NCBI GenBank assembly: GCA_963576565.1
Contig: OY755046.1
Coordinates: forward strand, 59,065,471 to 59,129,470
DNA length: 64,000 nucleotides
Source of the DNA: Aspidapion aeneum
Taxonomy: Eukaryota > Arthropoda > Insecta > Coleoptera > Brentidae
Direction: 5' to 3'
In this document: piece after piece, positions 1 to 10,700 of the stretch
Numbering within the stretch: position 1 is the stretch's first letter
How the letters are laid out: the number at the start of each line of letters is the position of its first letter
Made by a program: the position numbers and the translations under genes
Notes under the pieces: model-generated
Databases searched by the model: none
What the model was told of the DNA's origin: nothing
Seen by the model: the letters and a program-made list of their open reading frames with translations, nothing else

Positions 1-60
1 GCGCGCATAGTCAGAGGTTCCGGGTTCGAATTCCGAATAATAATTTTTTTTTTTAATTTG
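1..60 (+). repeat. tRNA-like 3' fragment (possible SINE) cut by the window edge
   Basis: Bases 16-38 contain a B-box-like stretch (GGTTCCGGGTTCGAATTCCG) of the kind found in the T arm of a tRNA, followed by a T-rich run. The same T-arm core occurs in the tRNA-like sequence at 42.3 kb. The 5' half lies outside the window, so a real tRNA gene and a tRNA-derived SINE cannot be told apart; a SINE or decayed copy is more likely. Confidence 0.3.
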
Positions 61-280
61 TCGTTCTTTAGTTTTAAAGTAAAAAGTTGTTGAAAATTTA
101 GGAATAAAAATACTAAAAATAAAATTACCATTTGCGTGCTCTTCATCAAATTGGACATCAGGTATCAATTTAGAAATAGGGATAGGTTTAAGGGATGATC
201 TTCTAAAGGATAGTTTTCTACCGTTGCATGTACCAACGAAAGATTTCCTAAAAACACCAATAAGTATTTTTTCCCTTTTA

Positions 281-980
281 GCCAAAATAAGAAGTTGGAA
301 GAAATCCGTCATTCTTTCACAGATTGCTGGCGAATTCTTTTGGCGAAAAAGTGCAGCACTGGTTCAATGCAATTTTGGCATTTTTTTCGGAAAAGTAGTG
401 GAATTTTTTTTTTTTGTGCAACTGACAGCGGCGTAGCGTGCCCGAAAGGGCGGGGGGGCGATAGCTAAAAAGGGCGCCTCTGAAAACTGAGAAAAAATCT
501 TGCGACCAAAAAAAAAAAAAGGTCATCATGTGAGGGGGCGGCCGACAGGTCAAAAGGGCATCCCTCACAAATCTTGCGACCAAAAAAAAAACAAAAAAAA
601 AGGTCCTCATCTCGTTAGTTTCCTTTGGCGCCCACTCAATTGGCCGTTACCGGCCCGACTTAATAAAGCTGAGGGCGCTTCGGCCACCAATAGAGCGCCA
701 CTACCTTCGGGGCGGGGGGGGGGGGGGCGACGAACCCCCCCGCGCCACCCCCCCCACGCTACGCCGCTGGCAACTGATACGTCCAGTGCAAATTTTTCGC
801 CAATTAGTTTCACAGAAAAACTGTAAATACTTTTTTTGTTTGCAAGAGAATATCAAGTATTATGAAAAATTAGCTTCATATCCTAAAAATTAACAAAGAT
901 ATGATTTTTTTTTGGGCAAAAACAGTAATTATTCTTTTGTATTTTGAAAAAAAATATATTTTTGTTCATTTTTAAGATAT
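281..980 (+). repeat. Interspersed repeat U, copy 1 (interrupted)
   Basis: This stretch matches 3421-3780 almost throughout, from 'agccaaaataagaag' to 'tttttaagatata'. The copy is interrupted by a 344-bp MITE at 426-769 and then by the family A LINE that starts near 981. Its right continuation ('aaaggaaaccaac') reappears at 3021 just after that LINE. No coding potential is visible. Confidence 0.8.
426..769. mobile_element. hAT-type MITE, 344 bp
   Basis: The element starts CAGCGGCGTAGCGTG and ends with the exact reverse complement, CACGCTACGCCGCTG. It is flanked on both sides by the 8-bp duplication GCAACTGA (418-425 and 770-777). The uninterrupted paralogue at 3.57 kb has a single GCAACTGA at this point. 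The 8-bp duplication and CA...TG ends fit hAT. The inside is unusually GC-rich, has long G and A runs, and contains a direct repeat around 'atcttgcgaccaaaa'. There is no transposase, so it is non-autonomous. Confidence 0.9.
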
Positions 981-3020
981 AATAAAAAGAGACTGAACGA
1001 AAAACTTAATTCAAGTTCAGGTGAAACCCCAGATGAGGAATACGAATGTATCACATTAAGCATCCATCAAGCTGCAAAAGAAGCACTAGGATTAGTGGAA
1101 GAAACTCCTAAAAGAACAAAACCATACTGGTGGGATGCTGAGATTGAAAGTGAAATAGAGGAAAAAAGGAAATTATATCACACGTACTTATCCCAAAAGA
1201 CAGATAGAAGCAGAGAAGAATACAAAATCGCGCAATTAAAGGTGAGAAGAATGATCAGTGATAAGAAGAATCAATCATGGATGCAAAAGTGCCAGAAAAT
1301 AGATTCTTACTTAGGAGGTAGGAGAAGTACCGAAAGCTGGAAAACTATAAGATCGATCAAAAAAGAAACATGCAGAGATATTATTTCACCAATACCAGAC
1401 AAAGAATGGGATGAGCATTTTAAAAAACTTTTAACTGAAGATAGAGCAGAATTCAAGGAAGACGAAAGAGACAATATCATTAGAACGATGGGATCTCCAG
1501 TACCCCTCACAATATCTGAGGTCAAAAACGTGTGCAAAACCTTAAAAAGCGGTAAATCTGCCGGACCCGGAAATATCCCAGCTGAACTTATTAAATATGG
1601 CACTGAAGAATTGTTTTGTAGATTACGGAATGTTTTCCAAAGATATTTAAATGGAGCTGTAGTACCAACTGAGTGGAAAACGTCATATATATCCACAATA
1701 CACAAAAAAGGAAGGAAAGATATATGTGACAATTATAGAGGTATATCTGTAACTAGTACGCTAAGCAGAATATATGGCAAAATAATAAGAAATAAAGTGG
1801 AGAGCGAATATAAAGATATGGAGGCAGAAGAACAAGCTGGTTTCAGGGCGGGTAGATCGACTTCAGATCATCTCTTTTGTATAGCCCAAGTTATTGAAAA
1901 GAAAATGGCATACGGACAAGAGCTCCATCTGCTTTACGTAGATTTACAGAAGGCATATGATAGTATACCACTAAATCTACTTTGGAAAGCGTTGGAAAAG
2001 ACAAACATAAGCGTACAACTAATTAAGGCCATCAAAGAGTTATACCGCAATAGTAAGGCAAAAGTTAAAATAAAAGCAAAACTAACCAAAGGCTTTCAAG
2101 TAAATAAAGGTCTTAAACAAGGTTGCTGTATCTCGCCTACGCTCTTCAAGATATATTTGGAACAGGTCCTTAAAGTCTGGAAGAGAAAATGCCAAAACAT
2201 GGGAATTCCGTTGAATGAAACCACCTTGTATACTTTATGTTTCGCCGATGATCAGATAGTGGTGGCTCAGGATTATGACGACCTCGAATATATGACACGA
2301 AAACTAATAGACGAGTACAATAAGTGGGGACTAGAGGTTAATATCAATAAGACAGAGTATATGTGTATTGGTGGAACGAAACAGGATCTAATCTTAAATA
2401 CTGGGCAGCGAATTCAGTCCTGTGATGAGTATAAATACTTGGGTCTAAAAATTACAGCTGACGGAACACTAGACAAAGCTATAAAAGATAGAAACGTACA
2501 AGGAAGAAAAGCAATAACTTTATTAAATGGAATAATTTGGGACCAAAGTATATCAAAACATAACAAAAAGCTTATATATAACACCATTGTAAAAAGTATT
2601 ATTACATACGGCTCAGAAGTATGGCCAATCAAAGATAGAACAGAAAAAATGCTTTCCGCTACGGAGATGGACTATTGGAGAAGAGCAGCAGGGAAATCAA
2701 AAAGAGAAAGAGTTACCAATCAAAGAATAAGAGAAATTATGACAGTGGGTGAACGTACTCTAGTGGATGATATAAGAACAAAACAACTGGTGTGGTACGG
2801 ACATGTACAAAGAATGGATGATGGAAGACTACCTAAACAAATATTACAATGGAAACCAACTGGCCGAAGAAAACGAGGAAGACCAAGGAGAAGCTGGAGA
2901 GAAGGAATAGATAGTGAAATAAGAATAAGAGGCCTAGATGATGAATTATGGGCAAACAGAAACGAGTGGAGATTGGGTATCGGAAGACGTAGAACGTTGT
3001 GAAACCGATAAATATATATA
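981..3020 (+). mobile_element. LINE family A copy 1 (RTE-like), 5'-truncated
   Basis: This non-LTR retrotransposon is inserted in repeat U. The reading frame is open from the junction at about 981, and upstream residues (RLNEKL) align with the fuller copy at 43.5-45.9 kb. The endonuclease domain is missing. The 3' end ('gaaaccgataaatatatata') joins repeat U at about 3021. The paralogous site at 3780-3800 shows the target without the LINE, although about 9 bases differ at the junction, so no clean target duplication can be defined. It is by far the best preserved family A copy in the window. Confidence 0.85.
1095..3002 (+). CDS. Reverse transcriptase of LINE family A
   Basis: RNA-dependent DNA polymerase used in target-primed reverse transcription. 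Visible motifs, numbered from the GTG at 1095: IHKKG (202-206), the NYRGISVTSTLSR block (213-225), EQAGFRAGRS (246-255), motif A YVDLQKAYD with catalytic Asp283, KQGCCISPTLF (341-351), motif C FADD with Asp385/Asp386, the primer-grip region WGLEVNINKTEY (411-422) and YKYLG (446-450). The tail carries WYGHVQRM (567-574) and the basic GRRKRGRPRR (590-599) seen in RTE-like elements. There are no stops or frameshifts over 635 codons. No true start is visible: GTG 1095 is only the first possible start, and the frame is open upstream to about 981, consistent with 5' truncation. It has no endonuclease, so it cannot move alone. Confidence 0.85.
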   Translation: MEETPKRTKPYWWDAEIESEIEEKRKLYHTYLSQKTDRSREEYKIAQLKVRRMISDKKNQSWMQKCQKIDSYLGGRRSTESWKTIRSIKKETCRDIISPIPDKEWDEHFKKLLTEDRAEFKEDERDNIIRTMGSPVPLTISEVKNVCKTLKSGKSAGPGNIPAELIKYGTEELFCRLRNVFQRYLNGAVVPTEWKTSYISTIHKKGRKDICDNYRGISVTSTLSRIYGKIIRNKVESEYKDMEAEEQAGFRAGRSTSDHLFCIAQVIEKKMAYGQELHLLYVDLQKAYDSIPLNLLWKALEKTNISVQLIKAIKELYRNSKAKVKIKAKLTKGFQVNKGLKQGCCISPTLFKIYLEQVLKVWKRKCQNMGIPLNETTLYTLCFADDQIVVAQDYDDLEYMTRKLIDEYNKWGLEVNINKTEYMCIGGTKQDLILNTGQRIQSCDEYKYLGLKITADGTLDKAIKDRNVQGRKAITLLNGIIWDQSISKHNKKLIYNTIVKSIITYGSEVWPIKDRTEKMLSATEMDYWRRAAGKSKRERVTNQRIREIMTVGERTLVDDIRTKQLVWYGHVQRMDDGRLPKQILQWKPTGRRKRGRPRRSWREGIDSEIRIRGLDDELWANRNEWRLGIGRRRTL

Positions 3021-3056
3021 AAAGGAAACCAACTTTTTAGTTGGATAATATTCAAT

Positions 3057-3420
3057 TGGTTGCTTTCAAAGACATATGCATATTATTTCCATATAGTACA
3101 TATTATTGCAATACCTACAGCACCTTATGATGCAGAATGCAAACATATTTGAAATAGCAATATCAATGGGTATTAGTCTATCCTTTTTGCGGTCATTAAG
3201 ATAAAATGTCCTGATTGGTTATACTTTTACGCCTGAATATTATTTTATTCTTGTATTCGTTACGTCAAATCATCGACGTACAGTTGACAAAAACTCTATC
3301 TATGTAAATTTGGTATCTGTGCATTTTTCGTACCTTTATTTCTGAATGTTTGCATCAAACGCCAACCATTGTGTAAATAGGTAACAGGGAGTATTGGAAT
3401 ATTACGTATATGCTTTTGAT
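3057..3420. other. Intergenic, nothing recognised
   Basis: AT-rich sequence between the two copies of repeat U. No ORF, RNA gene or terminal repeat could be supported. Confidence 0.5.
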
Positions 3421-3815
3421 AGCCAAAATAAGAAGTGGAAAGAAATATTGAAATCGGTCATTCTTTCACAGATTGATGCCGAATTCTTTTGGTGAAAAAG
3501 TGCACCACTGGTGCAATGCAATTTTGGTATTTTTTTCGGAAAACTAGTGCAATTTTTTGTTTTCTTTTGGGCAACTGATACGTCCAGTGCACATTTTTCG
3601 CCAATTAGTTTTACAGAAAAACTGTAAATACTTTTTTTGTTTGCAAGAGAATATCAAGTATTATGAAAAATTAGCTTCATATCCTAAAAACTAACAAAGA
3701 TATGATTTTTTTTTGGGTAAAAACAGTTTATATTTTTTTGTATTTTGAAAAAAAATATATTTTTGTTAATTTTTAAGATATAACCCTCGTGTAAAAGGAA
3801 ACCAACTTTTTAGGT
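3421..3815 (+). repeat. Interspersed repeat U, copy 2 (uninterrupted)
   Basis: Nearly the same sequence as 281-980, without the MITE and without the LINE. It serves as a natural empty site for both insertions. A diverged relative ('cacagaaaaa...tttgtttgc...aactaacaaagatat') occurs from 21.6 kb onward. Confidence 0.8.
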
Positions 3816-4001
3816 GGATAATATTAGTTATTAGTGGCGGCGGGTGACGTTATAAATAAGGGGGGACAGAAATTTATATTGCATGGAAAAGGAGATAAAA
3901 AACTTATCTAAACAATTTTATTTCAGCATTTTACAAACAAGCAGCTACTTGGTATAGTTTTTAGTTTATTTGTTTATAGATAAAGTCTATTCGCCCTTCT
4001 T

Positions 4002-4380
4002 TTAGATGCGCAAAGTGCTCGGATTAGCACCAGTTTCAGACTTATCATGACCGTAGTAGAGCAACCTCAAAAATCCCACAGAATTTTAAACAGTCTATTA
4101 ACCTACTAAGTATATGTCTATTTTTTGCCACATTTTCATTATGTTCGGTAATGTTTTGCCTATAGGCACTATTCCGTTGGCACCTAATATCAGTCTTGCC
4201 TAGCATAGAAAATTCTATGTGGTTATTTAAATGAATACCACTTACTTTGTGTCTTTTTAACTTTTCACTAAAGTGCTTGATATCACACATTCCCTTTGCC
4301 ATCCACGTAGGATCACTTCGTGGATTGTTCATAACAAGACAAATAAAGCAAAAAAAGCACAACCGCACAACCAGTTTTCA
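4002..4380 (-). pseudogene. Fragment of TTF-zinc-finger/DUF4371 (ZMYM1-like, hAT-type) transposase
   Basis: The minus strand reads CFFCFICL, then a conserved Trp in DPTWMAKG, then FSEKLKRHKVSGIHLNN, the layout of a TTF-type zinc finger (Cys pair, Trp, basic helix, His). It continues into KNRHILSRLIDCLKF and, after a one-step frameshift near 4055, GHDKSETGANP. The last two blocks match the start of DUF4371 in hAT-related transposases as I recall the family (KNR..L..LID..F....LA.RGHDE). It ends at a stop at 4004-4002, so the catalytic RNase H-like part is gone. This is a dead fragment, not a host gene. Confidence 0.6.
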
Positions 4381-5900
4381 GCATCGTATAATTTTTTATT
4401 AAATTTTCTATTATAAGTTTTTTTTGGAACACCCTCCCAACAAACATTTAAAGTTGTAACGACGAAACCCCAACTAGAAAGAATTTCTTAAAAGTAACCG
4501 CAACGTACGCCCGCTACGTCTCAGTATACCATACAGCGACGTTATAATTCCCTAAGTGGGGAACCAATTTCTGGTTATAACTACTTGGCCAAGTGTTTAA
4601 AGTCACTGTAGTAACAACTACACTACTACGTCGTAGCCAGGTATCTACTACGTCGTAGAGGTTGTTTTTTTTTCCGTAATGGCATAAAAGTTGCGATGTA
4701 GTTGCAAATAATATAATCGTTTCTTTTTGGTAGAATTGTTACACAATATGGTGGACACAACAGTAAACAGACTCGCTTAGTTTTTTTGTTTGGTTATGGT
4801 TATAATATGTACTATGTTATCCAAAAGTGTGAGAATTTACGAGCAGAGGATCAGAATTCGAGTGCGACGCAAAGTTTTTTGTATAACATGCATTATATAT
4901 ATTGCAAAAAACCAGTGCGCCCGTAAAATTGAGCCGTTTTCTGGTAGCTGATGGAATTTTTGTGTTGTGGTTTTGGAGGTTATGTTTTCATAATCGACAG
5001 TTAACTCCAACAAATGGTGCTTAAGAAGAGCATTTTTGGTAAGCTTCAACTAATTTGTTTATAAAATAGTATAGCTCTTTAATATGAGCTCATAAAACGA
5101 CAACAAAAATGTTAAATTTCCTTTCTTACATAAAAACATGGCGTCCCAAGCTATATTCCCTAATAGTCGAAAGGGTTACTTGAAAGTGAGCCTCAGTTAC
5201 GCCAACGTGTCACTTACGACTTTTATGTCGGCATTCCTTTTTAGTTCTAGATAACACACTCGAATTTCTACTCCTTCGTTGTAGAAACGTATTATTAACT
5301 AGCTTTCGCCACTAGAAAACGTCTACAAAATGATAGGAACCACGCGATAAGTATAACTACTACCCTCAAGTTATTGGGGTGTCGCCACTTGTCATTTGCC
5401 GTTTCTGTCAACAACAGCACCACTGCTTATAGGTTTTGTACCAGCGTGAATTGGTGGTAGGTTTTAAAACAAAAACAAGATAAATTAAATTCCATTAGAA
5501 CAATAAATGAAGTGCCAATAAAAAGTGTTTTTTAAAAATGTATGTTGCAGTCGAGAGCATGATCCCTATTCTAGAATTTCTAGGAAGTGTTGGTCAAGGA
5601 ACTAAAAGAACGTAGTCACATCAATGAAATCAACTTATTGTTACTTTTTTTATTTACACATTGCTCTCACAGTTCGTATGTAGTATTTTTTATTGTTTTT
5701 AGATATTTTGGCATTGTCAATATTCAGTAATTTTTATTATTATAAGCCCTATAAGTAAAAAAACAATCTCTGAGACTTGTTAGATCGCTTAGAAATCCGC
5801 CGATATATCTAACTTGTTTTTTTATTAGCCGCAAACAGCGCAAAAGTTCCTAGATGAAGTCTAGCATATCCCAGAGGTTATTTTAGGGGCCGTGCATAAA
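4381..5900. other. Gene-free stretch, nothing identified
   Basis: Moderately AT-rich. The 11-base palindrome CTACGTCGTAG occurs twice near 4626-4660. The only open frames are short and lack recognisable domains. A partial copy of the 'gacctattgcaata' MITE end lies near 5905-5935 (compare 47.84 kb). Confidence 0.4.
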
Positions 5901-5939
5901 TTAGATATTAGAGACCTATTGCAATAAAGCCTGACACAA

Positions 5940-7190
5940 AACACAGCAAAAATTTAAGTTTATTCACTTCAAACCAAGCTTTAACAACAGCACAAATTTA
6001 AAGAAAACCAAAAAGACAAATTGACCCAAGCTCAACACATAAAATAAATCACAGTGAGACATGACACGTCAGCACAAGAGGCATAGATAAACGAATTCGG
6101 TTTAGTCCGCACAAGAGGGTTACGATGGCGATGGGTGGTGCCACAGCACAAACCACGAACGACCGTAAAAACAGTACAACAATAGAACAGCAACAAGTAG
6201 CGTAAAAGATTAAGGATGGAGATTAAGCATGAACCAGGGAATTCTTAAAATCCGTGTGCGGTACTCGATAGTTTGGATCAATATTTTGCATTTTGATTGT
6301 TTTGCAAAATGGTCAAGCATTGAGCTCGAAAAAATGGACTGCTCAAGGTAGTTAAAAAACCTAATATTCCCATATTATAAAAGGAGCCACAAAAAGTAGG
6401 GTTAAGAATGTGTGCGACCAAGATGCGACTTCAAAAAATCTACGTTTTCAAAGTAGAAACAGGAAGGAGAGATTACTTTAAAAGATCGACATTAAAAAAA
6501 AGTCAAAGTAGTTGCGGCTTTAAAGTTGATCCAAAAAGTTATTTTGTCTACATTGTTACATCAGATGTTACTATGAAGACACAAACTTTTGTGGTAAAAA
6601 TTAAAGTTATAATGTAGTTGTCGGATACACTTGTTTGGGACTCCAATGAAGCTTAACTTTCTAGTGGTAATTAAGTAGGATATAAAAGTCAGGGCGACTA
6701 CGAAATATCGACTAAAAAGAAAGTAAAACTTTAGCAACGTCCTATTGTGGTAGAGAAGACTATCAGAATCGACTATCAAGAAACAATCCTAAAAAGTAGT
6801 TTAGAGGGTCGTTTTTACGAAACATCTACTATTTCCTGATACTAAATAGTAGTTAGAACTAAAAAGTAACAAATTTTGGTTGGGATCACCACATTTCTAC
6901 TATAAGAAAGTAGCAAAGCCTTTAGAACATGTAGCCGCTACTATAAATGTTAGTTGGGCTTCGGCATTACTTGCACCAAAATTTTGGTTAATTTTTAGGT
7001 TCGGTCTATGTGACCCTAAAGATTTTATTTGTAATCGAAGTTCATATGTCAACGTATTTAAATATGCACATTTAATTATGTATTGTACGGTATTTATTTC
7101 CATTTCCATCCATAAACAAACGATAACAAAAACAAACAATGACACGCGACCGGCAATGCTTTTCACTAAAGCTAGACCCGGCAACGCGTA
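5940..7190. other. Gene-free stretch, nothing identified
   Basis: There are short open frames on both strands (for example 6408-6617 plus and 6880-7191 plus), but none shows a domain, signal or codon pattern I trust. At 7190-7340 the sequence becomes markedly GC- and CpG-richer than its surroundings. Confidence 0.35.
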
Positions 7191-7469
7191 GAAGGGCAAC
7201 GGACGTTTCCGCACGTTGATGATGGCCGAATTTAACTAAAACAAACATTCCTCCCGCCCCCGCCCGAAAACATCCACCCATACCCCGCTGAAAAAGGGGT
7301 CGAAATTGAAACCTTGCACTGCGCGGCGCTGCCGGCTTGTAATTATTTACGCTAAAAAAGTTCACCCAATTAATCGCTTGTTGTTAACCACAGATAATAA
7401 AAAGAACTAGGCAATCATATCGTAAGGGAATATTTAACTTTTTTTAAAATAAATCAATTAAAAATACTG

Positions 7470-7525
7470 TTTGTTGTCTAGTTTTGGGAGGGCAATGCCC
7501 CGTTGCCCTCCCTGTGGCCGCCACT
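7470..7525. repeat. Right end of a hAT-type element (GGCCGCCACTG)
   Basis: The sequence runs through GGGAGGGCAA...TTGCCCTCCC to GGCCGCCACTG at 7525. It resembles the right end of the element near 29.57 kb (TTGCCCCCC...ACCGCCACTG). A possible left partner is AGTGGCGGC near 3834, but the flanks do not show a target duplication. The end lies 17 bp from the splice donor of the exon at 7543-7720. Confidence 0.4.
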
Positions 7526-7542
7526 GCATACAGGGACCCTAC

Positions 7543-7720
7543 CTTTCAGTATGTGCCTTGGATTCAATATGTGTATGATGTTCTCGGTCAATATCGCCAT
7601 CCACTACAATTTCAGCTGGTTTAGACTCCATACGACTTGCTCCTGTTCCACCCGTCACTGTTTTGAATTGTACAGTTGATCTTTCGCGCTGACCTGAATC
7701 TCTAAGTGATTTTGGCTCGC
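7543..7720 (-). CDS. Probable host exon 9
   Basis: Open 178-nt stretch between acceptor TTTTATCCAG|GCGAG and donor GAAAG|GTAGGG. Encodes EPKSLRDSGQRERSTVQFKT, then TVTGGTGASRMESKPAEIV and a His/Glu-rich end. It enters with two bases of a codon, which fits the GC donor in exon 8 (G+GC = Gly), and exits in phase 2. It could instead belong to another gene. The partner exon to the left was not found in this window. Confidence 0.6.
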
Positions 7721-10700
7721 CTGGATAAAAGAAAACTATTAGTTTAAACCAAGACAATCAATTCACAAATCAAAAAACCTGGATACCTGGGGATGGTGCT
7801 AGACAGTAAACTAAGCTGGAAACCACATATAGACCGACTCACAACAAAGACGACAAAAACGTTCTGGCAAGTAAGAAGGGTGGTAGGAAGAAAGTGGGGA
7901 CTCAGCCCAAGGATCATGCACTGGATCTACACGGCCATCATAAGACCGAGGATCCAATACGGATCCGTTGTCTGGTGGCCGGGGGCAATGAAAAGCACTA
8001 ACGCCAAAAAGCTCGAGGGAATGGAGAGACTGGCGACCTTGAGCATCACCGGAGCTTTAAGGTCTACTCCTAACATAGCCCTGAATACGATCCTGGGTCT
8101 CTCATCGCCGTCCACCTGGATAAAGAAGGAAGCGATGGCAGCATACCTTAGGATAAGGGACGCGGGCATATGGAGAAGGAGCGGTGGACAAAAAGGACAT
8201 TCGGAGATCGCGACTGTGACGGAAAAGGAGTTTCCTTTATCGACGTACCGGCTAGCGATGCCAGAGAAGCGGTTAAGGGAGAAAAGGAGATACCGTGTAA
8301 CCATACCGCCAAGGGATGCATGGAAGGAGGACGGAGTTGAATTCCTTAGCGACGCCACGGTCTGCTATACAGACGGATCAAGGCTGACAGACCGGAATTC
8401 GACCGGTGCAGGAGTGTATGTGGAAAGCGAGGGCATTGGAAAAAGCTACTCGCTGGGATCCACTGCAACAGTCTTCCAGGCAGAGGTTTACGCTATACTG
8501 GCGGTAACATGGGAGGAAGAAATTAGGAACGAAACAGGAAAACGCCTCTGCATCTGTTCAGACAGTCAAGCTGCGCTGAAAGCACTGTGCAAACCAACCA
8601 TGTCCGCGGGTTTGGTGGTTTGGTGCAGGAGTGTGCGGATGCACTTCAGGAGTTGGCCGGCGTAAGAGAGGTAGAGCTCGTATGGGTCCCAGGCCACATG
8701 GGAGTCCCCGGAAACGAGAAAGCGGACGGACTCGCCAGGGGAGGATCCCGGCAGAACTGCGTCGGGCCAGAGCCGTTCCTGGGGCTCACAAGAGGGCAAA
8801 TGAAGTCGGCCCTAACAGAGTGGATCCAGAAAGAGATATTAAGGGAATGGACCAACACAGGAAACGTCAGACAGGCGAAGGAGTATGTGACAGGATACAG
8901 CAAATCTCGTAGGGACTGGCTGCTCCGTAGAACACGAAGAGAGGTGGGAGCCATAGTGGGAGTCCTAACCGGACACTGCGTCCTACAAGGACACCTGGCA
9001 AAGACGAGAGTGAAGGAGGGCGCGACGTGCGAGCGATGTTGTGCCGAGGACGAGACCTCGGCGCATTTCCTCTCATCATGTGAAGCATACAAGGAGGCAA
9101 GAAGAGAGGTATTCGAAGAGGAAGCCTTTGAGACGGAAGACCTTCTGAATCTGAGGTGGCCCGATATTCTGGCCTTTGTACAGAAGACAGGCAGATTCCT
9201 TAGCGAAGGAAGGATGCAGTAGGGGGGATGGCCGGGGGTTGACGAAAAGGGCGCTTCATGTGCCTAGTCGCCCGGCCTAGAGCCTACCCCACACTACTAC
9301 TACTACTACTACTAAGACAATCAATTAGTCTTCTATTTAGTCTTCTTCGATCTATCTTTAGATATAGGCCTCCCCCAATATCTTCTCTGTCTGTCGCCGT
9401 GCTCATCCATCTAGCTCTCGCGGATATTATAAATAGCACAAAACTAGTTTATACAGAATTATACCAAGCAAAAAGGGAACCATCGCGAGAAAACATGACC
9501 ATGAAGAAACTTCAAACAAAAACCAAGGACATAAACTCAGAGCTACAACCTGAAATAAGCAAATCACCTAGAAAAAACGAAGTAACGACAGAAATGCACA
9601 AATACTAGGCCCTAGATGTTTTTAGAAACTTAGATTGGGAAGAAATAGGTATCAAAGTAAACGGACAATACTTAAACCATTTAAGATATGCTAATGATAT
9701 CGCCTTAATAACAGATAAGAAAGAAGAACTGATAAAGATGCTAGAAAAACTGGATACAGCAGCTAAAAATATAGGATTGAATCTTCAGTAGCTCAAAACG
9801 AAAGAGTATAACCAATGTATCCTTCCTGTACTTACCTATGGATCCCAGACCTGGATACTTACAAAATCAAACATGGAAAAACTAACAAAAGCCCAAAGAT
9901 CAATGGAAAGACAAATGCTACATGTAAAGCTTACAGATAGAAAAAGGGATGAATGGATAATCAATTAAACAAAAGTAAGGGTCATAATATCACACGACAG
10001 AAAGATAAACCCCTCTAATAAAAACAATTACAGAATGTCACCTTATTAATTCAAATAATAAATTGGGAGTAACAGAGCTCCATACTCGCCTTTAGCACTA
10101 TGTGCTGACTCTTTTTTGTCGAAACTCCCTCGCTTTTCGTGTTCTTCTCTTTCTTTGAGTAGCAAGCCTTCTTCGCTTAACTTATTTTTGCTTTGGTGTT
10201 CTTTCCTCCAATTGTCTATTAAAATTTCAACATCTTTGTTCCACAAGTTACTGTCGGGTGGTGCTTGTACTTCATCAGACGGAATGTGTTTGAATTCTTC
10301 CCGAAGATACCTGTAGATTAAGTTAGATTAGACTCTATCAGTGCTTCCATTAGATATTTCTGTGTTAGCCGTTGCTCAACAAAGTCCATAAGGATTAAAT
10401 TATTTCCTAAGAATGTTGTGCGATTTCTAAGTACCTTCTTTCTTCGAAATAAATCACTGGTAGGTCATTATCGGATTCAGTAGTAGCCTTTTTGGGAGGA
10501 TCTCGCTCGTTGTAGCAATCATGAAAGTCTTTGATTCTTAAAGACGATTCGTCGCTTGTTATTGAAGATTTCATATCTAAAAGCAGAGTTAAATTAGTAG
10601 TAGTAGTGGTCAGAGTTTTTTTTAAAACTTATATTGGGAAGAAATCAAAGTAAGCGGACAATACGAACCCCCTAAGATATGCTGATGATATTGCCTTAAC

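Noticed and set aside
500..826. ORFs on both strands around 317-826
   Set aside because: They lie across the GC-rich MITE and read through poly-A and poly-G tracts.
6880..7365. Overlapping ORFs on both strands at 6.9-7.4 kb
   Set aside because: No domains, no splice-consistent continuation, and frames on both strands are equally open.
3834..7525. One 3.7-kb hAT element spanning AGTGGCGGC to GGCCGCCACTG
   Set aside because: The flanks show no matching 8-bp duplication and the interior has only a small transposase fragment close to one end.
10320..10432. An extra exon in host intron 7 (MDFVEQRLTQKYL)
   Set aside because: It has a stop before the exon 8 acceptor and no donor; exon 7 joins exon 8 directly in phase.
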